Below, piece by piece: positions 25,772-35,061 of a DNA stretch of 64,000 bases (the first letter of the stretch is position 1; each line of letters starts with the position of its first letter). The notes beneath the pieces are model-generated. The model was not told where the DNA came from. It saw nothing but the letters and a program-made list of their open reading frames with translations, and did not search any database. The stretch lies in contig NZ_KI530762.1 in the NCBI RefSeq assembly GCF_000488275.1, positions 639,536-703,535 on the forward strand, read 5' to 3'. This DNA is from Acinetobacter brisouii CIP 110357. Lineage in GTDB: Bacteria > Pseudomonadota > Gammaproteobacteria > Pseudomonadales > Moraxellaceae. The position numbers were made by a program, and so were the translations under genes.

Positions 25772-26209
25772 ATGAGCATTTTAAAAGAATTTCGTGAATT
25801 CGCGGTAAAAGGCAATATGATTGACCTTGCTGTGGGTGTCATCATTGGTGGTGCATTCGGTAAAATTGTCGACTCATTAGTTAAAGATATTATTATGCCG
25901 ATTATCACCCTGATTACAGGCGGCGGCGTCGATTTTACCCAAAAGTTTATCGTATTGGGTAAAAACCCCAACAACCTGCAATCTCTGGCTGAAATGCAAA
26001 AGGCAGGAGTTAACGTACTGACTTATGGTAATTTCTTAACCATCCTGATTAACTTTATTATTCTGGCGTGGGTTGTATTTGTTATGGTGAAATTGATTAA
26101 CAAAATGCGCCGTAAACAAGAAGCAGAAGCTGCGCCTGCACCTGTTGCAACACCTGAAGATATTCAATTACTTCGTGAAATTCGTGATGAGTTAAAAAAG
26201 AAAGCATAG
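25772..26209 (+). CDS. mscL: Large-conductance mechanosensitive channel
   Basis: 145 residues with the standard MscL plan: an amphipathic N-terminal helix [22 protein letters not shown]1 [20 protein letters not shown], a periplasmic loop ([13 protein letters not shown]), TM2 [20 protein letters not shown], and a charged cytoplasmic helix ([10 protein letters not shown]). The channel opens on membrane tension and releases solutes on osmotic downshock. GGAG precedes the ATG. It is a single-gene unit with terminators on both sides. Confidence 0.95.
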   Translation: MSILKEFREFAVKGNMIDLAVGVIIGGAFGKIVDSLVKDIIMPIITLITGGGVDFTQKFIVLGKNPNNLQSLAEMQKAGVNVLTYGNFLTILINFIILAWVVFVMVKLINKMRRKQEAEAAPAPVATPEDIQLLREIRDELKKKA

Positions 26210-26221
26210 TTCTGTATAACT

Positions 26222-26253
26222 AAAAAAGCAGCTATAACCAAGCTGCTTTTTTT
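26222..26253 (+). terminator. Terminator after mscL
   Basis: AAAAGCAGCT / AGCTGCTTTT with an ATAACCA loop, then T-run. Confidence 0.88.
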
Positions 26254-26329
26254 ATGTATGATGACTCAGTTTTTTTGTAAAATGAATCCGCGAGAATATC
26301 AATCATTCTGCTGCATCAGGATAGGGAAA

Positions 26330-26677
26330 ATGAACCAACTATTTACTTATGGCACATTGCGTCCAGGGCAAGCCAATGCACATATTCTGGGAAATATGGG
26401 TGGAAAATGGCAAATAGGCTATGTCCGTGGTGTTGTGCATACGCTGGACTGGGGGCCTGATCAGGGCTTGCCTGCGTTAGTGCTTGATCCACAAGCAGAA
26501 AAAATCGAGGGTTTACTTTTCTCTACAAACCAGTTGGCAGACAATTGGGAAATGCTGGATGATTTTGAAGGGTTTCAGTATCAGCGAGTCATGGTAGATG
26601 TTGAGCTTGAGTCTGGTGAAATGGTTCAGGCATGGACATACCAAATGCACCCTACAGCCAAATCTGCACACACCTAA
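26330..26677 (+). CDS. Gamma-glutamylcyclotransferase/AIG2-like protein
   Basis: 115 residues with the GGCT-like fold signature LFTYGTLRPGQANAH near the N-terminus and the downstream NWEMLDDFEGFQYQRVMV, whose acidic residues (DDFEG) hold the likely catalytic glutamate position. Members cleave or transfer gamma-glutamyl or similar amide groups; the YtfP/AIG2 group has no firmly assigned substrate in bacteria. I take the ATG at 26330, with an AGGG site seven bases upstream, because an upstream in-frame start would add an unrelated 24-residue extension. It converges with ppiC. Confidence 0.83.
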   Translation: MNQLFTYGTLRPGQANAHILGNMGGKWQIGYVRGVVHTLDWGPDQGLPALVLDPQAEKIEGLLFSTNQLADNWEMLDDFEGFQYQRVMVDVELESGEMVQAWTYQMHPTAKSAHT

Positions 26678-26681
26678 AATT

Positions 26682-26722
26682 AAAAAATGATGCTTAAATC
26701 TCGCTGTGTATTTAAGCATCAT
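26682..26722 (-). terminator. Terminator after ppiC
   Basis: A 13-bp stem ATGATGCTTAAAT / ATTTAAGCATCAT with a 10-nt loop, followed by T6 when read on the minus strand. It probably also slows plus-strand transcription of the GGCT gene. Confidence 0.8.
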
Positions 26723-26728
26723 ATTGAT

Positions 26729-27013
26729 TTAAAAATGCATACGAAATTTGATTTCCAGTAAATGAAAACCAAACTGGCTTTTTATAGGGCCGTGCAATAC
26801 TCGTTCAGCCGCAGTAAATACCAGTTTATCAATCACAGGCACCAGTTGCCCTTTTTTGACTTCACCCAGTTCACCGCCACGTTTTGCTGAATTACACGTT
26901 GAGTATTCTTTAGCAAGTTTGGAAAAGTCACCACCCGACTGAATTTTTTTCTTCAGCTGTTCGGCAAGCGTTTTATCCTTGACCAAGATATGACGTACAA
27001 TTGCAGTTTGCAT
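26729..27013 (-). CDS. ppiC: Peptidyl-prolyl cis-trans isomerase, parvulin type
   Basis: 94 residues, essentially a single parvulin domain like E. coli PpiC (93 residues), with no signal peptide, so cytosolic. Typical segments are VRHILVKDKTLAEQLKKKI, FSKLAKEYSTCNSAKRGGEL and the closing SQFGFHLLEI. It speeds cis-trans isomerisation of X-Pro bonds. An AGGAGG site lies 9 nt before the ATG, and the mutM stop codon is 20 nt upstream, which suggests a mutM-ppiC transcript. It ends in a strong hairpin terminator. Confidence 0.92.
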   Translation of the reverse strand: MQTAIVRHILVKDKTLAEQLKKKIQSGGDFSKLAKEYSTCNSAKRGGELGEVKKGQLVPVIDKLVFTAAERVLHGPIKSQFGFHLLEIKFRMHF

Positions 27014-27033
27014 AGGTTGAGCCTCCTGACAGG

Positions 27034-27858
27034 TTATGATTTTGCTGTTTTTTTAAGTGGCTGGCATTGTGGACAAAACACACTGGCGCGTTGCCCCAGT
27101 TTGATATTTTCCAGTGTGGTTTCGCAGTTGACACACATTTCGCCTGCACGCCCATAAGCCAATAAAGTTTGCTGAAAGTAACCATTTTCCCCCATGGCAT
27201 TGGTATAGTCTCTTAGCGTTGAGCCGCCTAGATCAATCGCAGAATTTAGAATACGTTTAATTTCCACCACCAAAGCACGGATTTGCTGTTGGCTCAGGCT
27301 TGAAGCTGGTTGTGCTGGATGAATTCCCAAATTGAACAGACTTTCTGTTGCATAGATATTGCCTACGCCCACCACAATATGATTATCCATCATTGCAACT
27401 TTGATACCAACATGTTTGGATTTTAGCTTTTGAATCAAATAATCAGCATTGAAGGCATCAGTCAATGGTTCAGGGCCGAGAGGGTCAAGCAGTTTATGCT
27501 GGGATTCTTCATTGAGCCACAAGATACAGCCAAAGCGACGTGGGTCATGATAACGTAACTGCTGCCCACCAAAATCTAGAATAAAATGATCATGCTTGCG
27601 TAGTTCATCCTGAGCATCGCAAATCCGAAAACTGCCTGACATACCCAAATGCCACAACATGCTATCTTGTTCGAATTTTGCCAAAATATATTTAGAGCGC
27701 CGTTGTAATCCCAACAGTTTTTGACCACGTAACTTGTCAACATCTTGTGGAATGACCCAGCGCAATTGGGGCTGGCGCACTTCTACACGTTGAACAGTTT
27801 GCAAAAGCAACGGCGCTAAGCTATTTTTGGTCGTTTCGACTTCGGGTAATTCAGGCAT
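27034..27858 (-). CDS. mutM: Formamidopyrimidine-DNA glycosylase (Fpg/MutM)
   Basis: 274 residues. The start at 27858 gives the obligatory MPELPEVETT N-terminus: Pro1 of the mature protein is the catalytic nucleophile, and Glu2 and Glu5 follow. The H2TH region (VAMMDNHIVVGVGNIYATES) and the C-terminal zinc finger CVNCETTLENIK...CPQC are present. The enzyme excises 8-oxoguanine and ring-opened purines and nicks the abasic site. An upstream in-frame ATG would add 13 residues and block the N-terminal proline, so it is rejected. Probably co-transcribed with ppiC. Confidence 0.95.
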   Translation of the reverse strand: MPELPEVETTKNSLAPLLLQTVQRVEVRQPQLRWVIPQDVDKLRGQKLLGLQRRSKYILAKFEQDSMLWHLGMSGSFRICDAQDELRKHDHFILDFGGQQLRYHDPRRFGCILWLNEESQHKLLDPLGPEPLTDAFNADYLIQKLKSKHVGIKVAMMDNHIVVGVGNIYATESLFNLGIHPAQPASSLSQQQIRALVVEIKRILNSAIDLGGSTLRDYTNAMGENGYFQQTLLAYGRAGEMCVNCETTLENIKLGQRASVFCPQCQPLKKTAKS

Positions 27859-28089
27859 AGCAAGACAATAACAACAAGAAAAGGCATACTTTAGCATGCA
27901 CGAAGAAACAGGTATATCCGCAACTTGTGTTCGGACAGTGGCATTACTACAATACGAGAATACAAGGAAGGTTCACCACTCAAAACATAAACTTGTCAGA
28001 TCACTGACCTTGGTTGTTCACGAAGCATATTGTTTTGCTTGCAATTTTGAATGCCCTAATTGTTCCCCCTCAAAAGATTTAGGATGAAA

Positions 28090-30204
28090 ATGATGCGTAA
28101 TATGCATGCCAGTTTTGCTGTGAAAAGTGCCATGTTGTTGATCACAGTATGCGTATGTCGAAGTTTATATGCTGAAGATGACGTTGCCATTCAAGAAGAT
28201 TTGCCAATCATCAAAGTTGAAGCGACACATACCGACACCAGCTATGCCAAAACACCCGCTTCGGTTTTTCGGGTAAATGCACCAAAGCAGCAAGACAATA
28301 TTGGGGTGAACCTCACGGAAGTGGTCAAGGGGATTCCAAGTTTACAACTGAATAACCGTGAGAATTACGCGCAAGATTTGCAGCTTTCCATGCGAGGTTT
28401 TGGGGCACGCTCGACTTTTGGGGTGCGTGGTATTCGTTTATATGTCGATGGCATTCCTGCCACTATGCCTGATGGTCAGGGGCAAACCTCAAACATCGAC
28501 CTGAAAAGTCTGGATCATCTGGAAGTACTGACAGGGCCATTTTCATCTCTATATGGAAACTCTTCTGGTGGTACGATTCTGGCAACCACGAAAGAAGGTC
28601 AGGGACGTGATTCAGTAACGATGGGGTATTCGGGTGGGAGTGATCAGCGCAGTAACAGCTCGATTGTGTTGCAAGGCGGTGCACATGCTGAAAATGAACC
28701 TGCTTATGTGATCAGTTCTTCGTATTTCGATACCGATGGTTACCGTGAGCATAGTGCGGCAGATAAAGTACTGAACAATGCCAAGCTGACTTGGAATTTG
28801 AGTGATGGCAGTAAAATCAACTGGGTGACCAACTACGTTAAAATCAATGCCGACGACCCAATGGGGCTGACACGTGCTTTATGGGAGCAAAACCCAAAAC
28901 AGGCGGTGAGCAGTGCAGAAACCTACAATACCCGTAAGGAAATTGAGCAAACTCAAACTGGCATAACGTGGACAAAGCCGCTAGATGATCACAATGAACT
29001 GTACGCCATGACTTATGTTGGCAACCGTCATGTGATTCAGTATCAGTCCATTCCTAAATCGACCCAAGCCAATGTGAATAATGCGGGCGGCGTGATTGAT
29101 TTTGACCGTAATTATTATGGAGCAGATTTCCGCTGGACAGGCAAGGAACTTCTGCCGAACACCAGCATTAGTGCAGGTGTAGCTCTTGACGCGATGGATG
29201 AAGACCGCAAAGGTTATAACAACTATGATGCAGCGGGTAATTACGGGGTGAAAGGTACTTTGCGCCGTAATGAAGATAATACCTTGTGGAATATTGACCC
29301 GTATCTTCAAGCATCATGGCAGTTTTTACCGACCTGGCGTCTAGATACAGGCGTGCGTTATAGCAACGTACATTACAAGTCAGACGACCACTATTTGAGT
29401 AATGGCAATGATAGTGGCAAAACCGAGTATGCAAAAACATTGCCTTCAGCAGCACTGAGCTGGCAGATTGTCCCTGAGCTACTGGCGTATGTCAGTTATG
29501 CCAAAGGCTTTGAAACCCCGACTTTTACCGAGATGGCATATCGTACCGATGGTGCAGCAGGTTTTAACTTTAATCTAAAACCTTCGAGCAGCGATAACTA
29601 TGAAGTGGGCTTAAAGTCAAAAAATCCTTGGGGATATTTCACACTTGCAGCCTTCCAAAGCAAGACTAAAAATGACATTGTATCTTATGCAACGGTCAAT
29701 GGTCGGGCAACTTATCAGAATGTCGATAAAACCCAGCGCCAAGGCGTAGAGTTTTCTTGGAACAAGAATCTTTGGAAAGACCTGAAAGCGCAGGCAAGCT
29801 ACAGTTATTTGGATGCGACCTTTGATTCGGATTTCAGCTCAGCATCAGGCACAGTCAAAAAAGGCACATATATTCCTGGAATTGCAAAAAATCAGGCTTT
29901 TGCACGCTTGGCATGGCAGCCACAAACGGGTGTGTTTGCAGGCATCGAAGCGCATTATATGGATAAAATCTATATCAATGACGCGAATTCCGATGCAGCG
30001 CCAAGTTATACCGTGACGGCAATAGATGTCGGCTACAAATGGAAAATGCAGGATTGGACAATCAATACCTATGCCCGAGTCGATAATTTGTTTGACCGCA
30101 ATTATGTTGGTTCAGTGATTGTGAATGATGGCAATGGGCGCTATTTTGAACCTGCAGAAGGACGCAACTGGAGCGCGGGTCTGAGTATTACCAAACAATT
30201 TTAA
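28090..30204 (+). CDS. TonB-dependent outer membrane receptor, siderophore/FecA-like
   Basis: About 704 residues. A signal peptide (hydrophobic core SAMLLITVCVCRSLYA) precedes a plug domain with LQLSMRGFGARSTFGVRGIR, LYVDGIPATMPDGQGQ and LDHLEVLTGPFSSLYGNSSG. A 22-strand barrel ends SAGLSITKQF with a terminal phenylalanine. A TonB box may be DLPIIKVEA after the signal peptide. The ATGs at 28084, 28090 and 28093 are close; AGGA at 28081 favours the later two. The plug resembles ferric citrate and hydroxamate receptors, but the ligand is not predictable. No Fur box is obvious upstream, and no cobalamin riboswitch is seen. 22 bp separate it from the OYE gene. Confidence 0.87.
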   Translation: MMRNMHASFAVKSAMLLITVCVCRSLYAEDDVAIQEDLPIIKVEATHTDTSYAKTPASVFRVNAPKQQDNIGVNLTEVVKGIPSLQLNNRENYAQDLQLSMRGFGARSTFGVRGIRLYVDGIPATMPDGQGQTSNIDLKSLDHLEVLTGPFSSLYGNSSGGTILATTKEGQGRDSVTMGYSGGSDQRSNSSIVLQGGAHAENEPAYVISSSYFDTDGYREHSAADKVLNNAKLTWNLSDGSKINWVTNYVKINADDPMGLTRALWEQNPKQAVSSAETYNTRKEIEQTQTGITWTKPLDDHNELYAMTYVGNRHVIQYQSIPKSTQANVNNAGGVIDFDRNYYGADFRWTGKELLPNTSISAGVALDAMDEDRKGYNNYDAAGNYGVKGTLRRNEDNTLWNIDPYLQASWQFLPTWRLDTGVRYSNVHYKSDDHYLSNGNDSGKTEYAKTLPSAALSWQIVPELLAYVSYAKGFETPTFTEMAYRTDGAAGFNFNLKPSSSDNYEVGLKSKNPWGYFTLAAFQSKTKNDIVSYATVNGRATYQNVDKTQRQGVEFSWNKNLWKDLKAQASYSYLDATFDSDFSSASGTVKKGTYIPGIAKNQAFARLAWQPQTGVFAGIEAHYMDKIYINDANSDAAPSYTVTAIDVGYKWKMQDWTINTYARVDNLFDRNYVGSVIVNDGNGRYFEPAEGRNWSAGLSITKQF

Positions 30205-30225
30205 TGAAACAGGGGACTGTCTTAG

Positions 30226-31356
30226 ATGTCAAAATTATTCGAAAGCATTCAGTTTGCTGATCTGAGCTTAACCAACCGAGTGATCATTGCACCGATGTGT
30301 CAATATTCTGCGACTGAAGCAGGGGAAGTCAGCTATTGGCATGAGCAGCAGTGGGCAAATTATGCCTTGTCTGGTGCTGGTTTGTGTATTGTTGAAGCGA
30401 CAGCAGTACAAGCTGAAGGGCGGATCAGTTATGCAGATTTAGGCTTGTGGAATGATCAGCAGCGAGACCAGATCAAAGCCTTACTGGCTAAGGTCAAAAG
30501 CATTTCCCCGATGCCTTTTGCAGTGCAGTTGGCACATGCAGGGCGTAAGGCTTCTACAGATAAGCCGTGGCATGGTCGTGGACAATTTGCACCTGAGCAT
30601 GCACATGGCTGGCAAACGGTTGCGCCGAGTGCTGTGCCATTTGCTGAGCAGGATCTTGCACCACATGCATTAACGCTTGACGAAATTCAGACTGTAAAAC
30701 AGGACTTTGCTGCCGCAGCACGACGTGCTGTAGAGGCAGGTTTTGAGCTGATAGAAGTGCATGCTGCACATGGTTATTTGCTGCATCAATTCCTGTCGCC
30801 GTTGTCGAATCAGCGCCAAGACCAATATGGTGGCGGTCTGGAAAACCGCATGCGTCTAACACTGGAAGTTCTGGAGGCAATTTTACAGGTCGTGCCGCAA
30901 GGTTTCCCTGTCGGAGTGCGTATTTCGGCAACCGACTGGATGGAGTCACAAGCAGAAGCGAGCTGGACGCTAGAGTCTAGCGTTGAGTTGGCTAAGCAGC
31001 TTGAAAAAACGGGTGCGGCATATGTGCATGTTTCCAGTGGAGGCTTACATGAAAAACAACAGATTGATATCGAACCTAACTATCAAGTGCCTTTTGCGAC
31101 TGAAATCAAGCAACATGTACAGATTCCTGTGATTGCCGTAGGTTTGATTACCGAGTCTCAGCAAGCGGAACTTATTGTGCGTCATCATCAAGCCGATGCA
31201 ATTGCCTTGGCACGTGCGATTTTATATGACCCGCGTTGGGTTTGGCATGCCGCAGCTTCTTTGGGCGAATCTGTTGAGATTGCACCTCAGTATTTGCGCT
31301 GTCAGCCACATGGTTTTAAAAACCTGTTCCATGCGTTTGCTGAAAGCAACGCGTAA
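30226..31356 (+). CDS. Old Yellow Enzyme family NADH:flavin oxidoreductase (YqjM/NamA-like)
   Basis: A 376-residue FMN TIM barrel. IIAPMCQYSATEAG holds the flavin-contacting cysteine typical of YqjM-type enzymes, and VHAAHGYLLHQFLSPLSNQR the His pair that orients the substrate. The GVRISATDW and ALARAILYDPRWVWHAA stretches complete the FMN-phosphate site. Such enzymes reduce activated alkenes, quinones and nitro compounds with NADPH. The gene begins 22 bp after the TonB receptor gene and its end overlaps the AEC transporter gene start (ATG at 31331), so these may form one transcript, though the three functions have no obvious link. Confidence 0.9.
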   Translation: MSKLFESIQFADLSLTNRVIIAPMCQYSATEAGEVSYWHEQQWANYALSGAGLCIVEATAVQAEGRISYADLGLWNDQQRDQIKALLAKVKSISPMPFAVQLAHAGRKASTDKPWHGRGQFAPEHAHGWQTVAPSAVPFAEQDLAPHALTLDEIQTVKQDFAAAARRAVEAGFELIEVHAAHGYLLHQFLSPLSNQRQDQYGGGLENRMRLTLEVLEAILQVVPQGFPVGVRISATDWMESQAEASWTLESSVELAKQLEKTGAAYVHVSSGGLHEKQQIDIEPNYQVPFATEIKQHVQIPVIAVGLITESQQAELIVRHHQADAIALARAILYDPRWVWHAAASLGESVEIAPQYLRCQPHGFKNLFHAFAESNA

Positions 31357-32296
31357 GGCTCAGGTAGAACCATTGGTTTTTGAAATCTTGTTGCCCATGT
31401 CTCTGCTCATGGGCACAGGCTATGCAAGTGTTAAGTTAGGTTTATTGACTGCCGAGCAGATTAAGGGCTTAGGTGGCTATGTCATCAAAATTGCACTACC
31501 TGCACTCATTTTACATTCCCTTGCCAGCAAAAATCTGCATGAAATCTGGTTGCCACCTTATTTGCTGGCGTATGCAGGCGGGTCACTGATTTTATATGCA
31601 CTGGCATACTGGATTTATAAACGACATTTTCACCATGTCCTAACCCAGACCGCAGTCCTGTCCATGGGTGCAGCAATGTCCAATACGGGATTAATCGGTA
31701 GTGCAATTTTACCGTTAGTATTACCCAATCATGCCGTGATTTATCTGTCATTGACTTTAATGATCGAAAACCTGCTGATGATTCCAATGGTGCTGTTACT
31801 GGCAGAATCAGGCCTACAGGCGCAGCATCATCCTTCAAGAATGTTGTATCAGGCATTAAAAAATTTACTGAAAAATCCTTTGGTGATTTCGATTATTTTG
31901 GCAATGCTCGCGGTTATCTTCGAGTTAAGGCTACCTGAAATACTCGATAATGTGCTGAATGTTTTAGGAAAAACAGCACCTTCTCTGGCACTTCTGGTGA
32001 TTGGGGGCAGTTTGGTTGGCATGAAATTGCGAGCACTAGATACGCAAACGATTACATTGGTGTTGCTAAAAGTAGTGCTGATGCCGAGTGTCATTTTCGG
32101 TCTATTTTTTCTTTTGCCTTATGCTTCTACAGAAATGCAGCATGCTGCGACCTTGATTGCGGCTTTGCCGATGCCAATCATATTTGGTATTTTAGGGCAA
32201 ATTTATGGGCTAGAGCAGCGAGCTGTTGCTGCACTCATGCTCAGTACCCTTTTAGGTTTTATGGGGATTAGCGTGCTGGTCGCCTGTTGGTGGTAG
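31331..32296 (+). CDS. AEC family transporter (auxin efflux carrier-like)
   Basis: About 321 residues if started at the ATG 31331 (26-bp overlap with the OYE gene). A TTG at 31373, preceded by a CAGGT site, is an alternative that would remove 14 residues. About ten membrane segments in two halves are visible, with family-like stretches FEILLPMSLLMGTGYASVKL, a broken helix around SMGAAMSNTGLIGSAILP, and the second-half ALLVIGGSLVGMKL. AEC proteins export or import organic anions such as malate; the substrate is unknown here. Translational coupling with the upstream reductase is likely. Confidence 0.83.
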   Translation: MRLLKATRKAQVEPLVFEILLPMSLLMGTGYASVKLGLLTAEQIKGLGGYVIKIALPALILHSLASKNLHEIWLPPYLLAYAGGSLILYALAYWIYKRHFHHVLTQTAVLSMGAAMSNTGLIGSAILPLVLPNHAVIYLSLTLMIENLLMIPMVLLLAESGLQAQHHPSRMLYQALKNLLKNPLVISIILAMLAVIFELRLPEILDNVLNVLGKTAPSLALLVIGGSLVGMKLRALDTQTITLVLLKVVLMPSVIFGLFFLLPYASTEMQHAATLIAALPMPIIFGILGQIYGLEQRAVAALMLSTLLGFMGISVLVACWW

Positions 32297-32488
32297 ATGG
32301 CTTGACCCATTAAATTGTCTGCGGTTACTATGCAGCAAGCGATTTTTTGTTCTATTTTTTCAGAAACTTCAATCATGATAATGTGCTTTGCGATCAAAAA
32401 GCTGTTTTTAAGTATGTGAAAAGTCATTTGAAAATTCTCATGATCTAATCCAAGAGCGACAGAGACGAATTAACCAAAAGGAAGTGTA

Positions 32489-33475
32489 ATGGCCCGACCA
32501 CGTTTTTTACCCGATAATTTTAGTCTGATGATCATTGGTATGGTGGTCTTAGCCAGCTTTGCACCGATTCATGGTCATGCTGCCAGTATCTTTGGGCAAC
32601 TCACCAATTTTGCCATTGCATTATTATTCTTTTTGCATGGTGCAAAACTGTCTCGTCAGGCGGTCATGGATGGTCTGACGCATTGGCGCCTGCATTTGTG
32701 CATTTTTACTGCCACTTTTGTCATGTTCCCAATTTTAGGCTTGTTGCTGAAACCCGTGATTGAACCATTACTGGGACATGAGCTGTATTTGGGTATTTTG
32801 TACTTGGCGCTGTTGCCATCAACGGTACAGTCATCGATTGCCTTTACTTCAATTGCTAAAGGCAATGTGCCTGCTGCATTGTGTAGTGCATCTGCATCCA
32901 ATATTTTCGGGATGTTTATTACTCCGTTTTTAGTGAGTCTATTCATTGGTCAGTCCTTGTCGCACCACGATACAGGCTCATCCAATGCTGTACTGAATAT
33001 TGTGTCGCTGTTATTGGTTCCCTTTGTATTGGGGCAAATTTGCCGCTCAAAACTTTTCCCACTCATTAAGCAGCATGGTGCTGTAGTCAAATGTGTGGAT
33101 CAAGGCTCGATTTTGATGGTGGTCTATGCTGCATTTAGTGAAGCAGTCATTGAAGGAATCTGGCATCAAGTCTCTATTGAAACGCTGGCGGGTCTATTTG
33201 TGGTGTGTGGTGTGTTGCTGGCAATTGTAATGCTACTCATCCATTTTTCCAGCCGTGCTCTAGGCTTTAATCAAAAAGATCAGATTGCGATTTTATTTTG
33301 TGGTTCGAAAAAGACTTTAGCCAGTGGTGTGCCGATGGCGAAGATTATTTTTGCAGGGCAGCCGATTGGTTTGATACTGTTACCATTGATGCTATTTCAT
33401 CAGATTCAGCTGATTGTTTGCGGTATTCTTGCCAGCCGTTTTGCGCAGCGCGATGAATCTTTGGATGACAAATAA
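32489..33475 (+). CDS. Bile acid:sodium symporter family protein (YfeH-like, SBF-like)
   Basis: A 328-residue membrane protein with ten hydrophobic segments. Family traits of the SBF-like branch are the N-terminal RFLPDNFSLMIIGMVVLASF, LAIALLFFLHGAKLSR-type segment AIALLFFLHGAKLSRQ, the LALLPSTVQSSIAFTSIAKG crossover motif, and FCGSKKTLASGVPMAKIIFA near the end. Bacterial members of this branch have no assigned substrate; they are grouped with anion:Na+ symporters. It is preceded by AAGGAAG and is separated from the AEC gene by 192 bp with no clear feature. Confidence 0.85.
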   Translation: MARPRFLPDNFSLMIIGMVVLASFAPIHGHAASIFGQLTNFAIALLFFLHGAKLSRQAVMDGLTHWRLHLCIFTATFVMFPILGLLLKPVIEPLLGHELYLGILYLALLPSTVQSSIAFTSIAKGNVPAALCSASASNIFGMFITPFLVSLFIGQSLSHHDTGSSNAVLNIVSLLLVPFVLGQICRSKLFPLIKQHGAVVKCVDQGSILMVVYAAFSEAVIEGIWHQVSIETLAGLFVVCGVLLAIVMLLIHFSSRALGFNQKDQIAILFCGSKKTLASGVPMAKIIFAGQPIGLILLPLMLFHQIQLIVCGILASRFAQRDESLDDK

Positions 33476-33502
33476 AAAGCACCCCAGCCATGAGGGCTGG
33501 GG
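33474..33502 (-). terminator. Terminator of dsbC
   Basis: A GC-rich 8-bp stem CCCCAGCC / GGCTGGGG; on the minus strand it is followed by TGC and T5. Confidence 0.8.
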
Positions 33503-33512
33503 ATTGCTCCAG

Positions 33513-34220
33513 TTACTGTACTGAGTCCAGTAATTTATTAATATCTCCAGCACTGCGTGCACCAGAAATACGCTGACCATCTTTTAGGAAGAAGGTTGGT
33601 GTGCCATCGATACGGAGTTTTTTGCCTAATTCTAGGTTTTTCTGTACGGGCGTTGTGCAGCTTGCTTTATCACCTGGTTGTTTGCGATCCAGAACGTAAC
33701 CTTCCCATGCAGCATATTTATCTTTTGAGCACCAGATTTTTTGTGCCATCACTTCTGCATTGGGGTGCAAGTTGGTCAATGGATACAAGAATAAATAAAC
33801 TGTGACGTTATCAACTTGTTTGAGTTCTTCTTCTAGCGCGTGGCAGTATGGGCAATCAGGGTCGCTGAAAATATACAGTACGCGTTTACCGTTGCCTTTG
33901 ACATGTTTAATTGCCTGATTGAGCGGTAAAGTTTTCACATCGATTTTGGTTAATTCTTGCTGGCGCTGTTCGGTCAGGCTGACTTGGTTTTTGAGATCAA
34001 CCAAATTGCCGATAAAGAAATAACGTGCTTCATCATTGGTATAGACGATTTCGCCATCCATATACACTTCATAGATGTCTTTAATTGGGGTCGGTTGAAT
34101 CGATTCTGGCATAATATCTGGATAATTTTTTTGCAGATTGGCTTTTAGTGTCGCAATATCTGCATGTGCCATACCGATTGTCATAAGGCTAAGTCCGAGC
34201 GCTGCAAGGAGTTTTTTCAT
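33513..34220 (-). CDS. dsbC: Periplasmic disulfide isomerase DsbC
   Basis: 235 residues from the ATG at 34220, giving a clean signal peptide MKKLLAALGLSLMTIGMAHA. A DsbC N-terminal dimerisation domain (to about residue 85) is joined by a helix to a thioredoxin fold with IFSDPDCPYCHALEEEL: active site C-P-Y-C, where classical DsbC has CGYC. The conserved cis-proline region is DGTPTFFLKDGQ. A second cysteine pair (IWCSKDK ... ASCTT) fits the structural disulfide. It corrects wrong disulfides in the periplasm with DsbD. The upstream in-frame extension would be non-periplasmic and is rejected. Confidence 0.9.
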   Translation of the reverse strand: MKKLLAALGLSLMTIGMAHADIATLKANLQKNYPDIMPESIQPTPIKDIYEVYMDGEIVYTNDEARYFFIGNLVDLKNQVSLTEQRQQELTKIDVKTLPLNQAIKHVKGNGKRVLYIFSDPDCPYCHALEEELKQVDNVTVYLFLYPLTNLHPNAEVMAQKIWCSKDKYAAWEGYVLDRKQPGDKASCTTPVQKNLELGKKLRIDGTPTFFLKDGQRISGARSAGDINKLLDSVQ

Positions 34221-34296
34221 AAAGTGACTCTGATGAATGTTATGAGGAATACAGGCGGAAGAAAACCAGTGCAATTTATACAATTTTAGTGTGCGT

Positions 34297-34327
34297 GGCT
34301 TTGGGTAAACGTTTTTTACCCAAAGCC
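34297..34327 (-). other. Strong hairpin without U-tract between ygfZ and dsbC
   Basis: A 13-bp stem GGCTTTGGGTAAA / TTTACCCAAAGCC with a 5-nt loop. Neither strand has a following T-run, so it is more likely an mRNA 3' stabiliser or processing site than a classic terminator. Confidence 0.55.
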
Positions 34328-34338
34328 TAGGGCGTGTT

Positions 34339-35061
34339 CTACTGTGGGCGAGCAACATCGGCACTGAGCTGCTCAGGCAAGTCAAGTACAGTCAGATTCA
34401 GTTCGGTCAGTGCAGCGGGTTTAGCAACCACAAGTGCCTGAAAACCTGTTGCAGTTGCAACGCTATTGACTACTTCAACATCGCTATGTAATTGGCTTGC
34501 GATAGCAGGAACGTCTCCTGTTCCTGCGACTAAGTGTAGCCAGTGTTTAGGTTTGGCTTTAAACCATAAACGCGCCACAATTTCCTGACCTAAATAACAA
34601 CCTTTGTCGTAATCGACACCTTCACGCTGATGCAAACGTAGCTCTTGCGGTTGAAACTTATGTGCAGTGGCTTGGCAAATATAGGCCTGTCCCTGTGCAA
34701 TCGCTTGTTGCTGCCATGCTGTGATATCTGTAGGTTGTGCAGCAAAACTTGTACTGGTCGCAGTGAGGGTAGGGAAAACCTCACCTACAGTGCTTAACGT
34801 CATTTTAGAAAATGCACCATATTTTTTAATATGTTTGGCAAATTCTTCACTCTGGTCTTTGGTGACAACAATTTCAAAATGTTCAGCGTCAAGTTTAGTA
34901 AGCCATAACCCAAACTGGATACGACCTTTTAAATCACAAATAGCAGTATAGCGAGGTGTTTGTTCTGGGAGGCGTTCAACATGCAACGTGACTTGACCTT
35001 GCAGAAATTTTTGCGCATCTACGCCGTTGAGTTGATATTGAATAAAAGCTAAATCACTCAT
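34339..35061 (-). CDS. ygfZ: Folate-binding Fe-S cluster protein YgfZ/CAF17
   Basis: 240 residues. The signature K-G-C-Y-x-G-Q-E is present in DKGCYLGQEIVARLWFKAKP, with the single functional cysteine. The N-terminal part (FIQYQLNGVDAQKFLQGQVT) matches the GcvT-like fold that binds tetrahydrofolate. The protein helps to assemble or repair certain 4Fe-4S enzymes. It is somewhat shorter than E. coli YgfZ (326), as in many Moraxellaceae-type homologues. The gene is upstream of dsbC on the same strand with a stable hairpin between them. Confidence 0.88.
   Translation of the reverse strand: MSDLAFIQYQLNGVDAQKFLQGQVTLHVERLPEQTPRYTAICDLKGRIQFGLWLTKLDAEHFEIVVTKDQSEEFAKHIKKYGAFSKMTLSTVGEVFPTLTATSTSFAAQPTDITAWQQQAIAQGQAYICQATAHKFQPQELRLHQREGVDYDKGCYLGQEIVARLWFKAKPKHWLHLVAGTGDVPAIASQLHSDVEVVNSVATATGFQALVVAKPAALTELNLTVLDLPEQLSADVARPQ

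Noticed and set aside
27859..28089. Cobalamin riboswitch or Fur box before the TonB receptor gene
   Set aside because: No B12-box and no Fur-like palindrome could be recognised; only a small GTCAG/CTGAC hairpin.
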